Origin: Candidatus Helarchaeota archaeon
Lineage (GTDB): Archaea > Asgardarchaeota > Lokiarchaeia > Helarchaeales > HEL-GB-A
DNA: 26,250 nucleotides
Assembly: GCA_016840125.1 (NCBI GenBank)
Contig: JAEOSY010000137.1
Span: forward strand, 1-26,250
Reading direction: 5' to 3'
Shown: piece after piece, positions 14,534 through 22,219 of the stretch
How the letters are laid out: each line of letters opens with the position of its first letter
How positions within the stretch are numbered: position 1 is the first letter of the stretch
The notes under the pieces: model-generated
What the model saw: only the letters and a program-made list of their open reading frames with translations
Database searches by the model: none
What the model was told of the DNA's origin: nothing
Program-made: the position numbers and the translations under genes

Positions 14534-16864
14534 TTATTTCGATTCGAGTTGCAGCGTGAGCCGTTTGATTTTCGATTTCAAGGCTAAGTTCTCTTCTTCA
14601 GCTTGCTTTTGTTTTTGTCTATAAACATCAATTTCAGCCAGCTGCCGTTCTAATTGTGAAATTTTTGCCTTATAATTACGCTCTTCATCTTCTAAACGGC
14701 TTTTATCCTGCATTAAATTGGTACGAGTATCTTGAAGGTTGTTCAATTTTGCCTCAAGTTCTGTGACTTTCCCTAAACGGAGCTCAAGAGTACTCATTTT
14801 AACCTCAAGTTCATTTTTCGCGGACATTGCTTGTTGGTAATCTTTTTCCATGGTGCTTAATTTTTCCAATTGCTGGTCTTTTACGGCCATTTCGTTCTTC
14901 TTGAATTTAAGAGAGTCCTGCAATTCTTGAACCTTCACTGCTTGGTCTTTGACAATCCCCTCAAATCCCGCAGACTTAAATCGTTTGAGCTCATTCTCGG
15001 TGTTAGCGAATTTCCTTTTTATATCACGGTTCTCATCTTCGAGTTCGGTGTTAATTTTCTTCAAGGATTCAAATCCGTCCTTGAGTGAACTCATTTCTTT
15101 GAGCTGCATCTTGAGTGAAAGACTAGATTTTTCGAGTTCGCGATGGGTTTTTTCCAACGTTTGGTACGTGTCCCTCAATTTTTTGAAATTCTCAGCTGTT
15201 TCAGTGAGGTCTATCATTTCCCTCTTTAACTTGTTTAGGTCTTTAGCGAGTGCATCTTTCTCGTCCTCGAGTTTGAAATTGATTTCTTTCAAGGATTCGA
15301 AACCCGACTTGATTTCAGCAATCTCAGTGAGTTCTTTTTTAAGTTTTCTAATATCATGCTTTAATTCGGAATTTTCATTTTGTAGGGTTCGGTTAAACTC
15401 CGTCAGACCTGCAATTTGCCGAGTTTGATCTTCTGCAAGAGCCGTTTGTTTTTTAAGCGCCCCCTTCGAATCAGCAATTTCCTTTTTGATATCCGAAGAG
15501 GCTTCTTTCTTTAGTTCCTCTAAAGACACCCCTTTCTTTTCGAGCTGGTCTTTCAGTGCGCTGTTTTCTTTCAAAATCCTAACGTTCATCTCATTCAGTT
15601 CTTTATTCTTTTGCTGTAAATCAATAAGTGATTCACTTGATCCGGTTTCCCCTGTTTGTAAAGCTCTGAGTTGAGCTTCGAGCTGTGTGTTGAGATCTAT
15701 CAAATTTTTAGTTTGATTCTCCATTTCCATGACACGCGAGGATTTGCCCTGATATTTTTCTAGGGTTTCCACCACTTCAGCGTGTTTTTCTTTCAGTTCA
15801 TCTAAATCAGTTTTGCAGCCAGATAATTCGGAAACTTTTTGTTGAAGATCAGTGTTTTCATCTAACAAAACTTGTTTTGCTTTTTGAAGCATTTCTGCTC
15901 TCATAGTCGTGCTGTCGAGTAATTTTACCTGATCCTGTAACGTCTGAATCTGAGATTCCTGGTCAGCGATTGTAGATTGAAGCTTCGAGGTAGTTGTTTC
16001 AAAATCCTTTAAATCATCTAACTTTTTAGATTGCGTTTTAGTTTCAGACTCCAGATCATCGACTTTACCGGTTAATTCAGTCCGTTCAGCTTTTAATGAT
16101 GTAATTTTGCTTGAGAGTTCTGACTCGGTTTCTTTTAATTTGCTTTCATGTTCTTCAATTAATTTTTCCCTTTCTTCTTCAAGGCTGCCATACATCTCTT
16201 GGTATTTAGCTAATTCTTGTATTTTTTCTTCCGAATTTCGTATTTTACTTTGGTACCCAGCTTTTTCATCTTCCAACTCTTGAACTCTTTTTTCAAGTGA
16301 CCCAACCGCTTCATCTAAATTTTCCCACTGCTGACTTTTATGTTCATATTCAATGACCTGCTTTTGTAAATTGCGCTTTTCAGTGAGTAGCATCTCATTA
16401 TTTTTTTTGGCAACCAGAATTTTTTGTTCTAATTCAGATGTTCCACCAATTCTCGTTTCAAGTTCGGAAAGAGATTTTTTTAAGTTTTCATTTTCGGTTT
16501 GAATCAAAGCAGTTTTGCTTTCAAACTCTTGTCTCAGTTCAAGTTTCTCATCTTCCACTTGTTTAACTAAGCCTTCTAGAAAACCTTTTTCTTCTTGCAT
16601 AGCTTGAATCCGTTTCGCAACATCGGGTCCCGCGCCTGCCTGCCCAGCTTGTTCAACTTGGCTTCGCAATTCAGCATTTTGGTTCATATATTCTGTTAGT
16701 TCACTAGTCCTTGCTTTCAGTTGGTTCTCTTTCTCGTAACTATCTGCAATTATGTCTTCGGACAAAACTTTAATCTTTTCTATTTTCTCAGTTAATTCCG
16801 CAATTTTTTGAACTTGCGCTGCGATAATCTTATCCTTTTCTGACTCCTGCGTTTGCCAGTCCAT
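14534..16864 (-). CDS. very long coiled-coil protein
   Basis: A 776-aa protein, almost wholly heptad-patterned alpha helix, rich in Glu, Lys, Leu and Gln, with few prolines and no membrane segment. No ATPase motifs, so it is not a true SMC or Rad50. The C-terminal half has an internal repeat: GFESLKEINFKLEDE recurs as GFESLKKINTELEDE 76 residues later, with a weaker copy (NFKKLRDTYQTLEKTHRELE) between them, giving units of about 38 residues. It resembles tethering or cytoskeletal rods such as golgins and tropomyosin in general character only. I prefer the ATG at 16864, which has GAGGTT 6 nt upstream; an in-frame TTG at 16909 would add 15 residues. Its stop lies 2 nt from the RING gene. Probably structural; partners unknown. 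Confidence 0.85.
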   Translation of the reverse strand: MDWQTQESEKDKIIAAQVQKIAELTEKIEKIKVLSEDIIADSYEKENQLKARTSELTEYMNQNAELRSQVEQAGQAGAGPDVAKRIQAMQEEKGFLEGLVKQVEDEKLELRQEFESKTALIQTENENLKKSLSELETRIGGTSELEQKILVAKKNNEMLLTEKRNLQKQVIEYEHKSQQWENLDEAVGSLEKRVQELEDEKAGYQSKIRNSEEKIQELAKYQEMYGSLEEEREKLIEEHESKLKETESELSSKITSLKAERTELTGKVDDLESETKTQSKKLDDLKDFETTTSKLQSTIADQESQIQTLQDQVKLLDSTTMRAEMLQKAKQVLLDENTDLQQKVSELSGCKTDLDELKEKHAEVVETLEKYQGKSSRVMEMENQTKNLIDLNTQLEAQLRALQTGETGSSESLIDLQQKNKELNEMNVRILKENSALKDQLEKKGVSLEELKKEASSDIKKEIADSKGALKKQTALAEDQTRQIAGLTEFNRTLQNENSELKHDIRKLKKELTEIAEIKSGFESLKEINFKLEDEKDALAKDLNKLKREMIDLTETAENFKKLRDTYQTLEKTHRELEKSSLSLKMQLKEMSSLKDGFESLKKINTELEDENRDIKRKFANTENELKRFKSAGFEGIVKDQAVKVQELQDSLKFKKNEMAVKDQQLEKLSTMEKDYQQAMSAKNELEVKMSTLELRLGKVTELEAKLNNLQDTRTNLMQDKSRLEDEERNYKAKISQLERQLAEIDVYRQKQKQAEEENLALKSKIKRLTLQLESK

Positions 16865-17062
16865 CTCTTTAACCTCATTATAAATATCTTGAACCCACAA
16901 ATCCGACAAAAAGACTTGATCAGTTTAAATTACTTTTCCCTTATTTTTCATAAAAATGTATAGTAAGTAATTGTTTATGAAAAATAGATAAAATTCTACA
17001 CCTAGTTCTGAGATAATTTAAAAAGAGGGATGAAAAAAAGAGAAGAGGCTGTTTGCTGTAAA

Positions 17063-18139
17063 TTAAGTATAGCCACCTTGAATTACTATGTTGCCGGAGG
17101 AAGTCGTCAGGTCCGCATCAATCCTATAGGATTGATTATTATCAGTGGAAGTGTAAGTGGTAGTTCCCGATGAATACGAATAACCTGAAAGGGGACTACT
17201 CGTTTCCGTACCACTGGTTGTTTGAACAAGCTCCGATGAGAATTGACTCGTTGTGTTAAAATCTATTTTTAACAATATATTTCCAGTGTCACAATCCACA
17301 TCCAATGTGAGATTCCCATCTGGGTGATAAAATTGAGTTACGGTTGCACTAATAGCGCCCGTGGATGTTTCGAGAACACCTGTAATTTCTAGGGCCGATA
17401 AGCTGCTTATGTTTTCTATAATGAAATTGATGTTACCAGTCGTAGCTTGGATGATAAAATCGTTTTGAAGAGTTATATTCTCTCGTATGGTAACATTATT
17501 TATTCCCATGGTCGTAATTGCCGAAAGGACTCCATCAATATCACTATTAGTATCAACATAAACTTTGCTATATCCAACTGTAGTCTGCACTCTTAAATCT
17601 CCTTGGATATCGGAGCCATCGATGAAATCTGCAGCGATACTTCCAGTTTCACAGGTCAAATTAACATCAAGAAATCTTAAATCTAGAAAATTTGTTGTAG
17701 TCAGATTGATATTTCCGGTTGTCGTCGTGATGCTGAAATTGGATATTAGCTGAGGATTTAAAGTGATAATCACATTACAGAGAAGACCCGAAGCTAATTG
17801 CATTTGGTAAAAATCAATGGTTAAATTTCCATTCAATTCAGTTCCCACAGTGTAATTAACCCAACTCACAACGACTGTCGGGGGTGGAACGAGAATTGAG
17901 TGGCGAACCGTGAGATCCCATGTAACATTTATTAAGTCGGCTGTTGGGGAGGACGCATATTGTATTTCAATATTAGATTTTTCTATATCTGCAACCAAAT
18001 TTATTTGATTGATGCCAGCATTAAAAGGAATTATCTCTTCTCCTGCTGAAACCACTGGTACTAAGGGTGCAAGTAGAAGGGCAATAGTGCTTGAAGATAA
18101 TACAGCAATTATAATTAATGCTTTTGCCCAATTTTTCAT
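17063..18139 (-). CDS. secreted DUF4097-like beta-repeat protein
   Basis: A 358-aa protein with an N-terminal signal or anchor (about 5-32, basic start and hydrophobic core, then PVVSAG). The rest is made of short beta-strand repeats marked by T-x-x-G-x-I steps: TTTGNINL, CETGSIAA, TTVGYSKV, TTMGINNV, ATTGNINF, TSTGAISA, CDTGNILL and TSSGNIVI. This pattern is typical of the DUF4097 putative-adhesin beta-helix family. Many N-x-S/T sites suggest glycosylation, and there is no C-terminal anchor, so it is either released or held by its N-terminal helix. The ATG is preceded by TTGAGG. Function is unknown; cell-surface structure is likely. It is divergent from the radical SAM gene. Confidence 0.82.
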   Translation of the reverse strand: MKNWAKALIIIAVLSSSTIALLLAPLVPVVSAGEEIIPFNAGINQINLVADIEKSNIEIQYASSPTADLINVTWDLTVRHSILVPPPTVVVSWVNYTVGTELNGNLTIDFYQMQLASGLLCNVIITLNPQLISNFSITTTTGNINLTTTNFLDLRFLDVNLTCETGSIAADFIDGSDIQGDLRVQTTVGYSKVYVDTNSDIDGVLSAITTMGINNVTIRENITLQNDFIIQATTGNINFIIENISSLSALEITGVLETSTGAISATVTQFYHPDGNLTLDVDCDTGNILLKIDFNTTSQFSSELVQTTSGTETSSPLSGYSYSSGTTTYTSTDNNQSYRIDADLTTSSGNIVIQGGYT

Positions 18140-18227
18140 TTCTGATGCCTCAATAGTTAAATAATTTGTATTTATGACAAATAATCGATGTTTTTGTAAT
18201 TAAAGATTACTCGTAATTGCTGACTCA

Positions 18228-18234
18228 TTTAAAT
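18228..18234 (+). promoter_or_regulatory. TATA-like element of the radical SAM gene
   Basis: TTTAAAT, centred about 26 nt before the GTG at 18257, indicating a leaderless transcript and supporting that start codon over the internal ATG at 18308. Confidence 0.4.
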
Positions 18235-18256
18235 TTTTTAATGTGGTATGTAGTGT

Positions 18257-19474
18257 GTGTATCCACTTTTAGCAGATGGTCTGCTTCTACGGCACCTTGA
18301 AGTCCCCATGCTATATCATATTTACACAGAGGAGATGTGGGAACTTGATGAGGAAGCTTTAACCACATTGCAGTATTTTACAGGTGCTTGGTCCGTAGAA
18401 GATATTGCAAAAGATACTAAAATTAAAAAGATTGAGATTCAAGAGCTTATCGATGCTTTAGGTCCCGAACTAATCTTGGACCAACACATAGATACTGGAT
18501 TAAAAAAGTTAGGTCTAAGGAAAAGCCCTAACCCTTCGTTGAGGGCTATCCTCATTCATACAACACTTGTCTGTAACCTGACGTGTCGTCATTGTTATTT
18601 AGATAAATCTGAAAAACAATTCATTGACCCAAAGCTCTTCAAATCAGTGGTTACAGAGTTGGACCAGATGCAGGGTTATAAGGTCTTGCTCTCCGGTGGA
18701 GAACCGTTACTACATCCCCAGATCTTTGAAATGCTTGAGTCTATTGAAGCGTTGAAGCTCCGAAAAATGCTCCTGACTAATGGAATACTTGTAACAGATG
18801 AAATTGTACAACGACTTAAGCCCTTAATACAGGAAGTACAGATTTCTATCGATGGAATCAAGTCACATAATAGTTTTCGTGACAGCCCGCGTGCATTTGA
18901 GAAAAGCCTCAATGCGGTGAAATTACTTGTGAATGAAGGAGTCGATGTTAGCGTAGCTACGATGGTTCATTCACAGAATTTAGCCGAACTGCCCGAGCTG
19001 GAACGGATTTTAAAGGATATAGGTATTAAAGCATGGGCACTCGATGTACCGTCACAGGCAGGTGAATTTGTGAAATATCCAGAGCTCTATCCATCCGTCG
19101 AAGAGGCAGGTGCCGCTCTGCGGAAATATGGCTGGGGTGCTCCCTATGAAGAAACCTCAAACATTTATGCTTGTGGATCACACTTATGTGCACTCATGCC
19201 AAACGGAGATATTAGTAAATGTGGATTCTTCACAGAAAAACCTGTGGGAAATCTGGCCAACCTGAGTCTCGAAGAGTGCTGGAAATTAATACAACGGGAC
19301 TTCATTTGGGAGCAGAAGGCGTTAGCCTGTGCCGAATTGAAATGTCCTTATCTAGCCGATTGTCGAGGCGGCTGTAGGTTTCGAGCTTCCATAGATACCG
19401 GGCAATTATTTGGAGTAGATCGGGTGAAATGTGCCGCTTTTAATTTTAATTACAAGAAAAGGAGCGATAATTAA
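18257..19474 (+). CDS. radical SAM/SPASM enzyme with PqqD-like N-terminal domain
   Basis: A 405-aa enzyme. Residues 1-80 resemble a PqqD/RiPP-recognition winged helix (MWELDEEALTTLQYFTG, then WSVEDIA). The radical SAM cluster is C106-x3-C110-x2-C113 (VCNLTCRHCYLD), with SGGEP at 146-150 for SAM. The C-terminal SPASM domain has C306-x10-G-x4-C322, then C358, C363-x5-C369-x3-C373 and C392, enough to hold extra [4Fe-4S] clusters; the C358-x4-C363 spacing is longer than the usual x2. Such enzymes modify peptides (PqqE, sactisynthases), anaerobic sulfatases, or tetrapyrroles in the Ahb pathway. The start GTG fits a leaderless transcript. The following gene begins on the next base, so the 69-aa product is a natural candidate substrate or partner. 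Confidence 0.9.
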   Translation: MYPLLADGLLLRHLEVPMLYHIYTEEMWELDEEALTTLQYFTGAWSVEDIAKDTKIKKIEIQELIDALGPELILDQHIDTGLKKLGLRKSPNPSLRAILIHTTLVCNLTCRHCYLDKSEKQFIDPKLFKSVVTELDQMQGYKVLLSGGEPLLHPQIFEMLESIEALKLRKMLLTNGILVTDEIVQRLKPLIQEVQISIDGIKSHNSFRDSPRAFEKSLNAVKLLVNEGVDVSVATMVHSQNLAELPELERILKDIGIKAWALDVPSQAGEFVKYPELYPSVEEAGAALRKYGWGAPYEETSNIYACGSHLCALMPNGDISKCGFFTEKPVGNLANLSLEECWKLIQRDFIWEQKALACAELKCPYLADCRGGCRFRASIDTGQLFGVDRVKCAAFNFNYKKRSDN

Positions 19475-19684
19475 ATGGCAGATTTAGATGAGTTAGATAA
19501 AGATATATTAGATATAGTATGTAGAGCAAAATGTAAATTTTATAAGGAAGGGCAAGAAATAAAAGAAAAAGAATACCAATGCGGAGCATATAAAGTGTTA
19601 AAACTTATGATACAAAAGGGCCAATTGACTCTTGATGATTTAAAGAATATGTCTGAGCAAGTGATTAAATTATCTATTCCCTAA
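19475..19684 (+). CDS. 69-aa Cys-containing protein, partner of the radical SAM enzyme
   Basis: The ATG follows the radical SAM stop codon directly (TAA-ATG), with AAAGGAG about 12 nt upstream, so translation is coupled. The protein is helical and acidic at the N-terminus, has C16-x3-C20-x15-C36 (VCRAKCKFYKEG, EYQCGAYKVL), and ends in a Leu/Ile-rich helix (LTLDDLKNMSEQVIKL). There is no signal peptide. The gene is more AT-rich in its codon choice than the enzyme before it. I know no family for it. It could be a substrate whose Cys residues are modified, a metal-binding partner, or an iron-sulfur carrier. Its size and position next to a PqqD-like domain recall RiPP precursors, but it lacks an obvious leader-core split. 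Confidence 0.8.
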   Translation: MADLDELDKDILDIVCRAKCKFYKEGQEIKEKEYQCGAYKVLKLMIQKGQLTLDDLKNMSEQVIKLSIP

Positions 19685-19696
19685 GGGATAATTCTA

Positions 19697-20107
19697 TTAG
19701 AGATCTTTAACTTTTTCATATGCTTCTTGCAGTTTCGGAACAGTTTGGTAATTGTTTAGTTCATTTGGGTTAATCCATTTGTAGTTTTTGTGTTCCCAAT
19801 CAAGTTGTATTTTATCTGTTGAAAGTTCAAAAAGAAAAGGGTGTACAATCCAAGTAATACTTGTATCCTGATCTATAACCTTGAGCAATTCTCCCTTTTT
19901 AATTAATTTAATTTTTTCTTTTGAGAGGTTTGTTTCTTCCTGTATTTCAATGATTGCGCGGTCAAAGTCTTCCTCATTATTTTCAATATACCCACTACAC
20001 CCCGCCCATTGCCCTTGATATGTTCCTACTTTAGAACTTCTTTGAAGAAGTAAGATTCTGCCTTTAAATCGTAAAAAACTTGTTACTACATGCCTAATAT
20101 CAACCAT
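19697..20107 (-). CDS. Nudix-fold hydrolase with altered Nudix box
   Basis: A 136-aa Nudix protein. The Nudix box lies at 39-61 (G39, E45, E54, E57, E58), so the metal-binding glutamates of the REUXEE core are kept, but the conserved Arg is I53 and the box glycine is N60. Canonical members cleave nucleoside-diphosphate-linked compounds with Mg2+ or Mn2+. The Arg helps to orient the catalytic Glu, so activity may be weak or substrate-shifted. Strands flanking the box (ILLLQRSSKVGTYQGQWAGCSG) are normal. The ATG has GGTGG upstream, and a TATA-like CTATAAAG at 20126-20133 lies about 23 nt before it. The stop is 12 nt from that of the convergent 69-aa gene. Confidence 0.9.
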   Translation of the reverse strand: MVDIRHVVTSFLRFKGRILLLQRSSKVGTYQGQWAGCSGYIENNEEDFDRAIIEIQEETNLSKEKIKLIKKGELLKVIDQDTSITWIVHPFLFELSTDKIQLDWEHKNYKWINPNELNNYQTVPKLQEAYEKVKDL

Positions 20108-20191
20108 CTGTTATCTTTCCACCTTCTTTATAGTACAATTTAACTTTAGAAGTCCTATTTCAATCTTCTTATTAATACCACCACTTTCGAA

Positions 20192-20214
20192 ACTTTTCAT
20201 AAATACGGAAAAGT
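20192..20214. promoter_or_regulatory. inverted repeat upstream of the MarR/GbsR-like regulator
   Basis: ACTTTTC, nine bases, GAAAAGT: two exact 7-bp arms, ending just before the gene's TATA-like box (20221-20230). Position and symmetry fit an operator for a dimeric winged-helix protein, most simply autoregulation by the gene it precedes. It also lies upstream of the divergent Nudix gene. Confidence 0.45.
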
Positions 20215-20220
20215 AGAAAG

Positions 20221-20230
20221 ATTTATTAAT
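20221..20230 (+). promoter_or_regulatory. TATA-like element of the MarR/GbsR-like gene
   Basis: ATTTATTAAT is centred about 22 nt before the ATG at 20248, implying a leaderless transcript. A second AT palindrome, CTTTTATAAAG (20237-20247), touches the start codon and is too close to serve this start. Confidence 0.35.
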
Positions 20231-20247
20231 TTTCGTCTTTTATAAAG

Positions 20248-20718
20248 ATGAGTATGGAACAAGAATTTATTGAAATTTTCGAGGATTTACTTGAAAAGCA
20301 GGGATTCAGTCGGATGCATGGAAGGATACTAGCGATCGTCTATTTAAAAGAAGTTTCCCTCACACAGGCGGAGTTAGAGAAGCAAAGTAATTTCAGTCGG
20401 TCTTCCATCAATAAAGCAGTCAATACAATCCAGAAGTTAGGGTATATTCGTAAGCGTCAGCTAGGTGAAGGAAAAACACTAGTTTATTCTACTGATTTGG
20501 GACCAGAAGAAATCCTATTATTAGGAATCAAGGAATATATAAAGTATTTTGAACAAATTCATGAGCGCTTTTCTAGACAATTTCAAAAAAATCCGAAATT
20601 AGAGGGATTACCCGCCAAGAGATTGAAAGAATTTATTGAACTTCTCCCCGAGGTCAATGTTATTTTAAAAAGAGCCTTAGACGAAATAGATAAAATCGAA
20701 TTTGTCTTAAAAAAATAA
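20248..20718 (+). CDS. MarR/GbsR-like winged-helix transcriptional regulator
   Basis: A 156-aa DNA-binding protein. The N-terminal helix is followed by a winged helix at about 20-75: HGRILAIVYLKEVSLTQAELEKQSNF, then the recognition helix SRSSINKAVNTIQKLGY and a basic wing (IRKRQLGEGKTLVYS). The C-terminal half is helical (YFEQIHERFSRQFQ, then ELLPEVNVILKRALDEI) and would form the dimer interface. Lengths and helix order fit the GbsR/MarR group. The ligand is unknown. A 7-bp inverted repeat upstream (20192-20214) suggests autoregulation. A second ATG at 20254 is a possible start. It ends 10 nt before the convergent gatB stop. Confidence 0.9.
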   Translation: MSMEQEFIEIFEDLLEKQGFSRMHGRILAIVYLKEVSLTQAELEKQSNFSRSSINKAVNTIQKLGYIRKRQLGEGKTLVYSTDLGPEEILLLGIKEYIKYFEQIHERFSRQFQKNPKLEGLPAKRLKEFIELLPEVNVILKRALDEIDKIEFVLKK

Positions 20719-20728
20719 AGCCGTCTCG

Positions 20729-22213
20729 TTAAGGGGATTTGTCTCTTAAGTGTCTTATTATTTCCTTAAGAATTTGGTACGTTAGTTCGGGGTCTGCCGT
20801 TCCTCGAGTCTTTTTCATAACTTGGCCAACTAAATAATTAATGGCACTATCATCTTTTATTGCATCTTGGGTTGCATTTGGATTACTTTCAATTATTTCA
20901 TGCGCAAATCTTTCAAGTTCCTCAGTATCACCGATTCGATGATGGCCGTCCTCTTCGATAATTTGATCTGGATGTTTCCCCTCTTTAATCATATCCATTA
21001 AAACCTTTTTAGCCGATCGACGACTGATGGTTCCCGCATCGATCCGTTTAAGCATTGTTGTAAACCGCTCAGGGGTTACAGGGGATTCATAGATCTCAAT
21101 ATTTAAATCGTTCAAATGACGTAAAAGGTCACTCATGATCCAATTACTAATATTTTTTGGTTCAGAATAGCGTTTTATACAAGCTTCAAAGAAATCAGCT
21201 AGGGATTTAGTAATGGTTAGAACACTTGCATCATATCGCGGAATTTCATAATCCTTCTCGAAACGATCTCGGCGTTCATCAGGCAATTCTGGCATTTTCA
21301 TGCGCATTTCTTCAATCCATTCAGAAGAAATTTCGATAGGTACGAGATCGGGTTCAGGAAAGTATCTATAATCATGTTCCTCCTCTTTAGTACGCAATGA
21401 TACTGTTCGTCCCGTATTTTCATCCCAGTGGCGCGTTTCCAGGATGACTTCTAGCCCATCTTGCTTCATCCTGCGTTGCCGCATTATTTCACGCTCTAAT
21501 GCTTGCTGAACAGCTTTAAAAGAACTAATATTTTTGATTTCTACTCGATTACCACCTCTGAGTGAGACATTGGCATCACACCTCATTGCGCCTTCCAAAC
21601 CACAATCAGCAACCCCCAAATGTTCAATTATCGAGCGTAATTTTTGAAGGAATATCCGAGCTTCTTTTGGCGACCTGAGATCTGGCTCCGTAACAATTTC
21701 TAACAAGGTTATACCCGCGCGATTATAATCCACGAGCGTGTAAGGGGATGACATAATACTTCCTAAATATGTCAAACGTCCTGGGTCTTCTTCTAATTGA
21801 ATACGAGTCAAGTTTATATTTCTTTTAATCTCATCTATTTCAAAAGAAACTTCTCCTCCAAGCCCAATCGGGACTCCGCCTGCTTTATTATACTGTGTTA
21901 TCTGGAAGTTCTTAGGCATATCGGGATAATAATAATTCTTACGGTGGAATAATGACCGACGAGGTATTTCACAATTTAATGCTAATCCAACTATAATTGC
22001 AAATTCTATTGCTCGCTGATTAACGACTGGTAAGGAACCTGGTAAGCCCAAGCATATTGGACATAAATATTTATTTGGATCTTTTCCCCTATAATCCGTC
22101 GAACAGCCGCAGAATAATTTAGTTTTCACGTTTGTCAATTGAACGTGAATTTCCAATCCGATTATAACATCATTTTCAGTAGAAGGTCGATTGGATTCAA
22201 TGTCAGTTGTCAT
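20729..22213 (-). CDS. gatB: Asp-tRNA(Asn)/Glu-tRNA(Gln) amidotransferase subunit B
   Basis: A 494-aa tRNA-binding and kinase-like subunit of GatCAB, which phosphorylates the misacylated Asp or Glu and passes it ammonia from GatA. It opens with IIGLEIHVQL, carries the zinc site C35-x-C37-x13-C51-x2-C54 (FCGCSTDY, then YLCPICLG), the HRKNYYYPDMPKNFQIT and RTKEEEHDYRYFPEPDL signatures, and a C-terminal YqeY-like tail (VGQVMKKTRGTADPE). Length is normal. It is the last gene of gatC-gatA-gatB. Its ATG lies 6 nt after the gatA stop with GTGAT as a ribosome site. In archaea GatCAB usually makes Asn-tRNA(Asn), since Gln-tRNA(Gln) is made by GatDE; no GatDE gene is in view. Confidence 0.97.
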   Translation of the reverse strand: MTTDIESNRPSTENDVIIGLEIHVQLTNVKTKLFCGCSTDYRGKDPNKYLCPICLGLPGSLPVVNQRAIEFAIIVGLALNCEIPRRSLFHRKNYYYPDMPKNFQITQYNKAGGVPIGLGGEVSFEIDEIKRNINLTRIQLEEDPGRLTYLGSIMSSPYTLVDYNRAGITLLEIVTEPDLRSPKEARIFLQKLRSIIEHLGVADCGLEGAMRCDANVSLRGGNRVEIKNISSFKAVQQALEREIMRQRRMKQDGLEVILETRHWDENTGRTVSLRTKEEEHDYRYFPEPDLVPIEISSEWIEEMRMKMPELPDERRDRFEKDYEIPRYDASVLTITKSLADFFEACIKRYSEPKNISNWIMSDLLRHLNDLNIEIYESPVTPERFTTMLKRIDAGTISRRSAKKVLMDMIKEGKHPDQIIEEDGHHRIGDTEELERFAHEIIESNPNATQDAIKDDSAINYLVGQVMKKTRGTADPELTYQILKEIIRHLRDKSP

Positions 22214-22219
22214 ATTATA

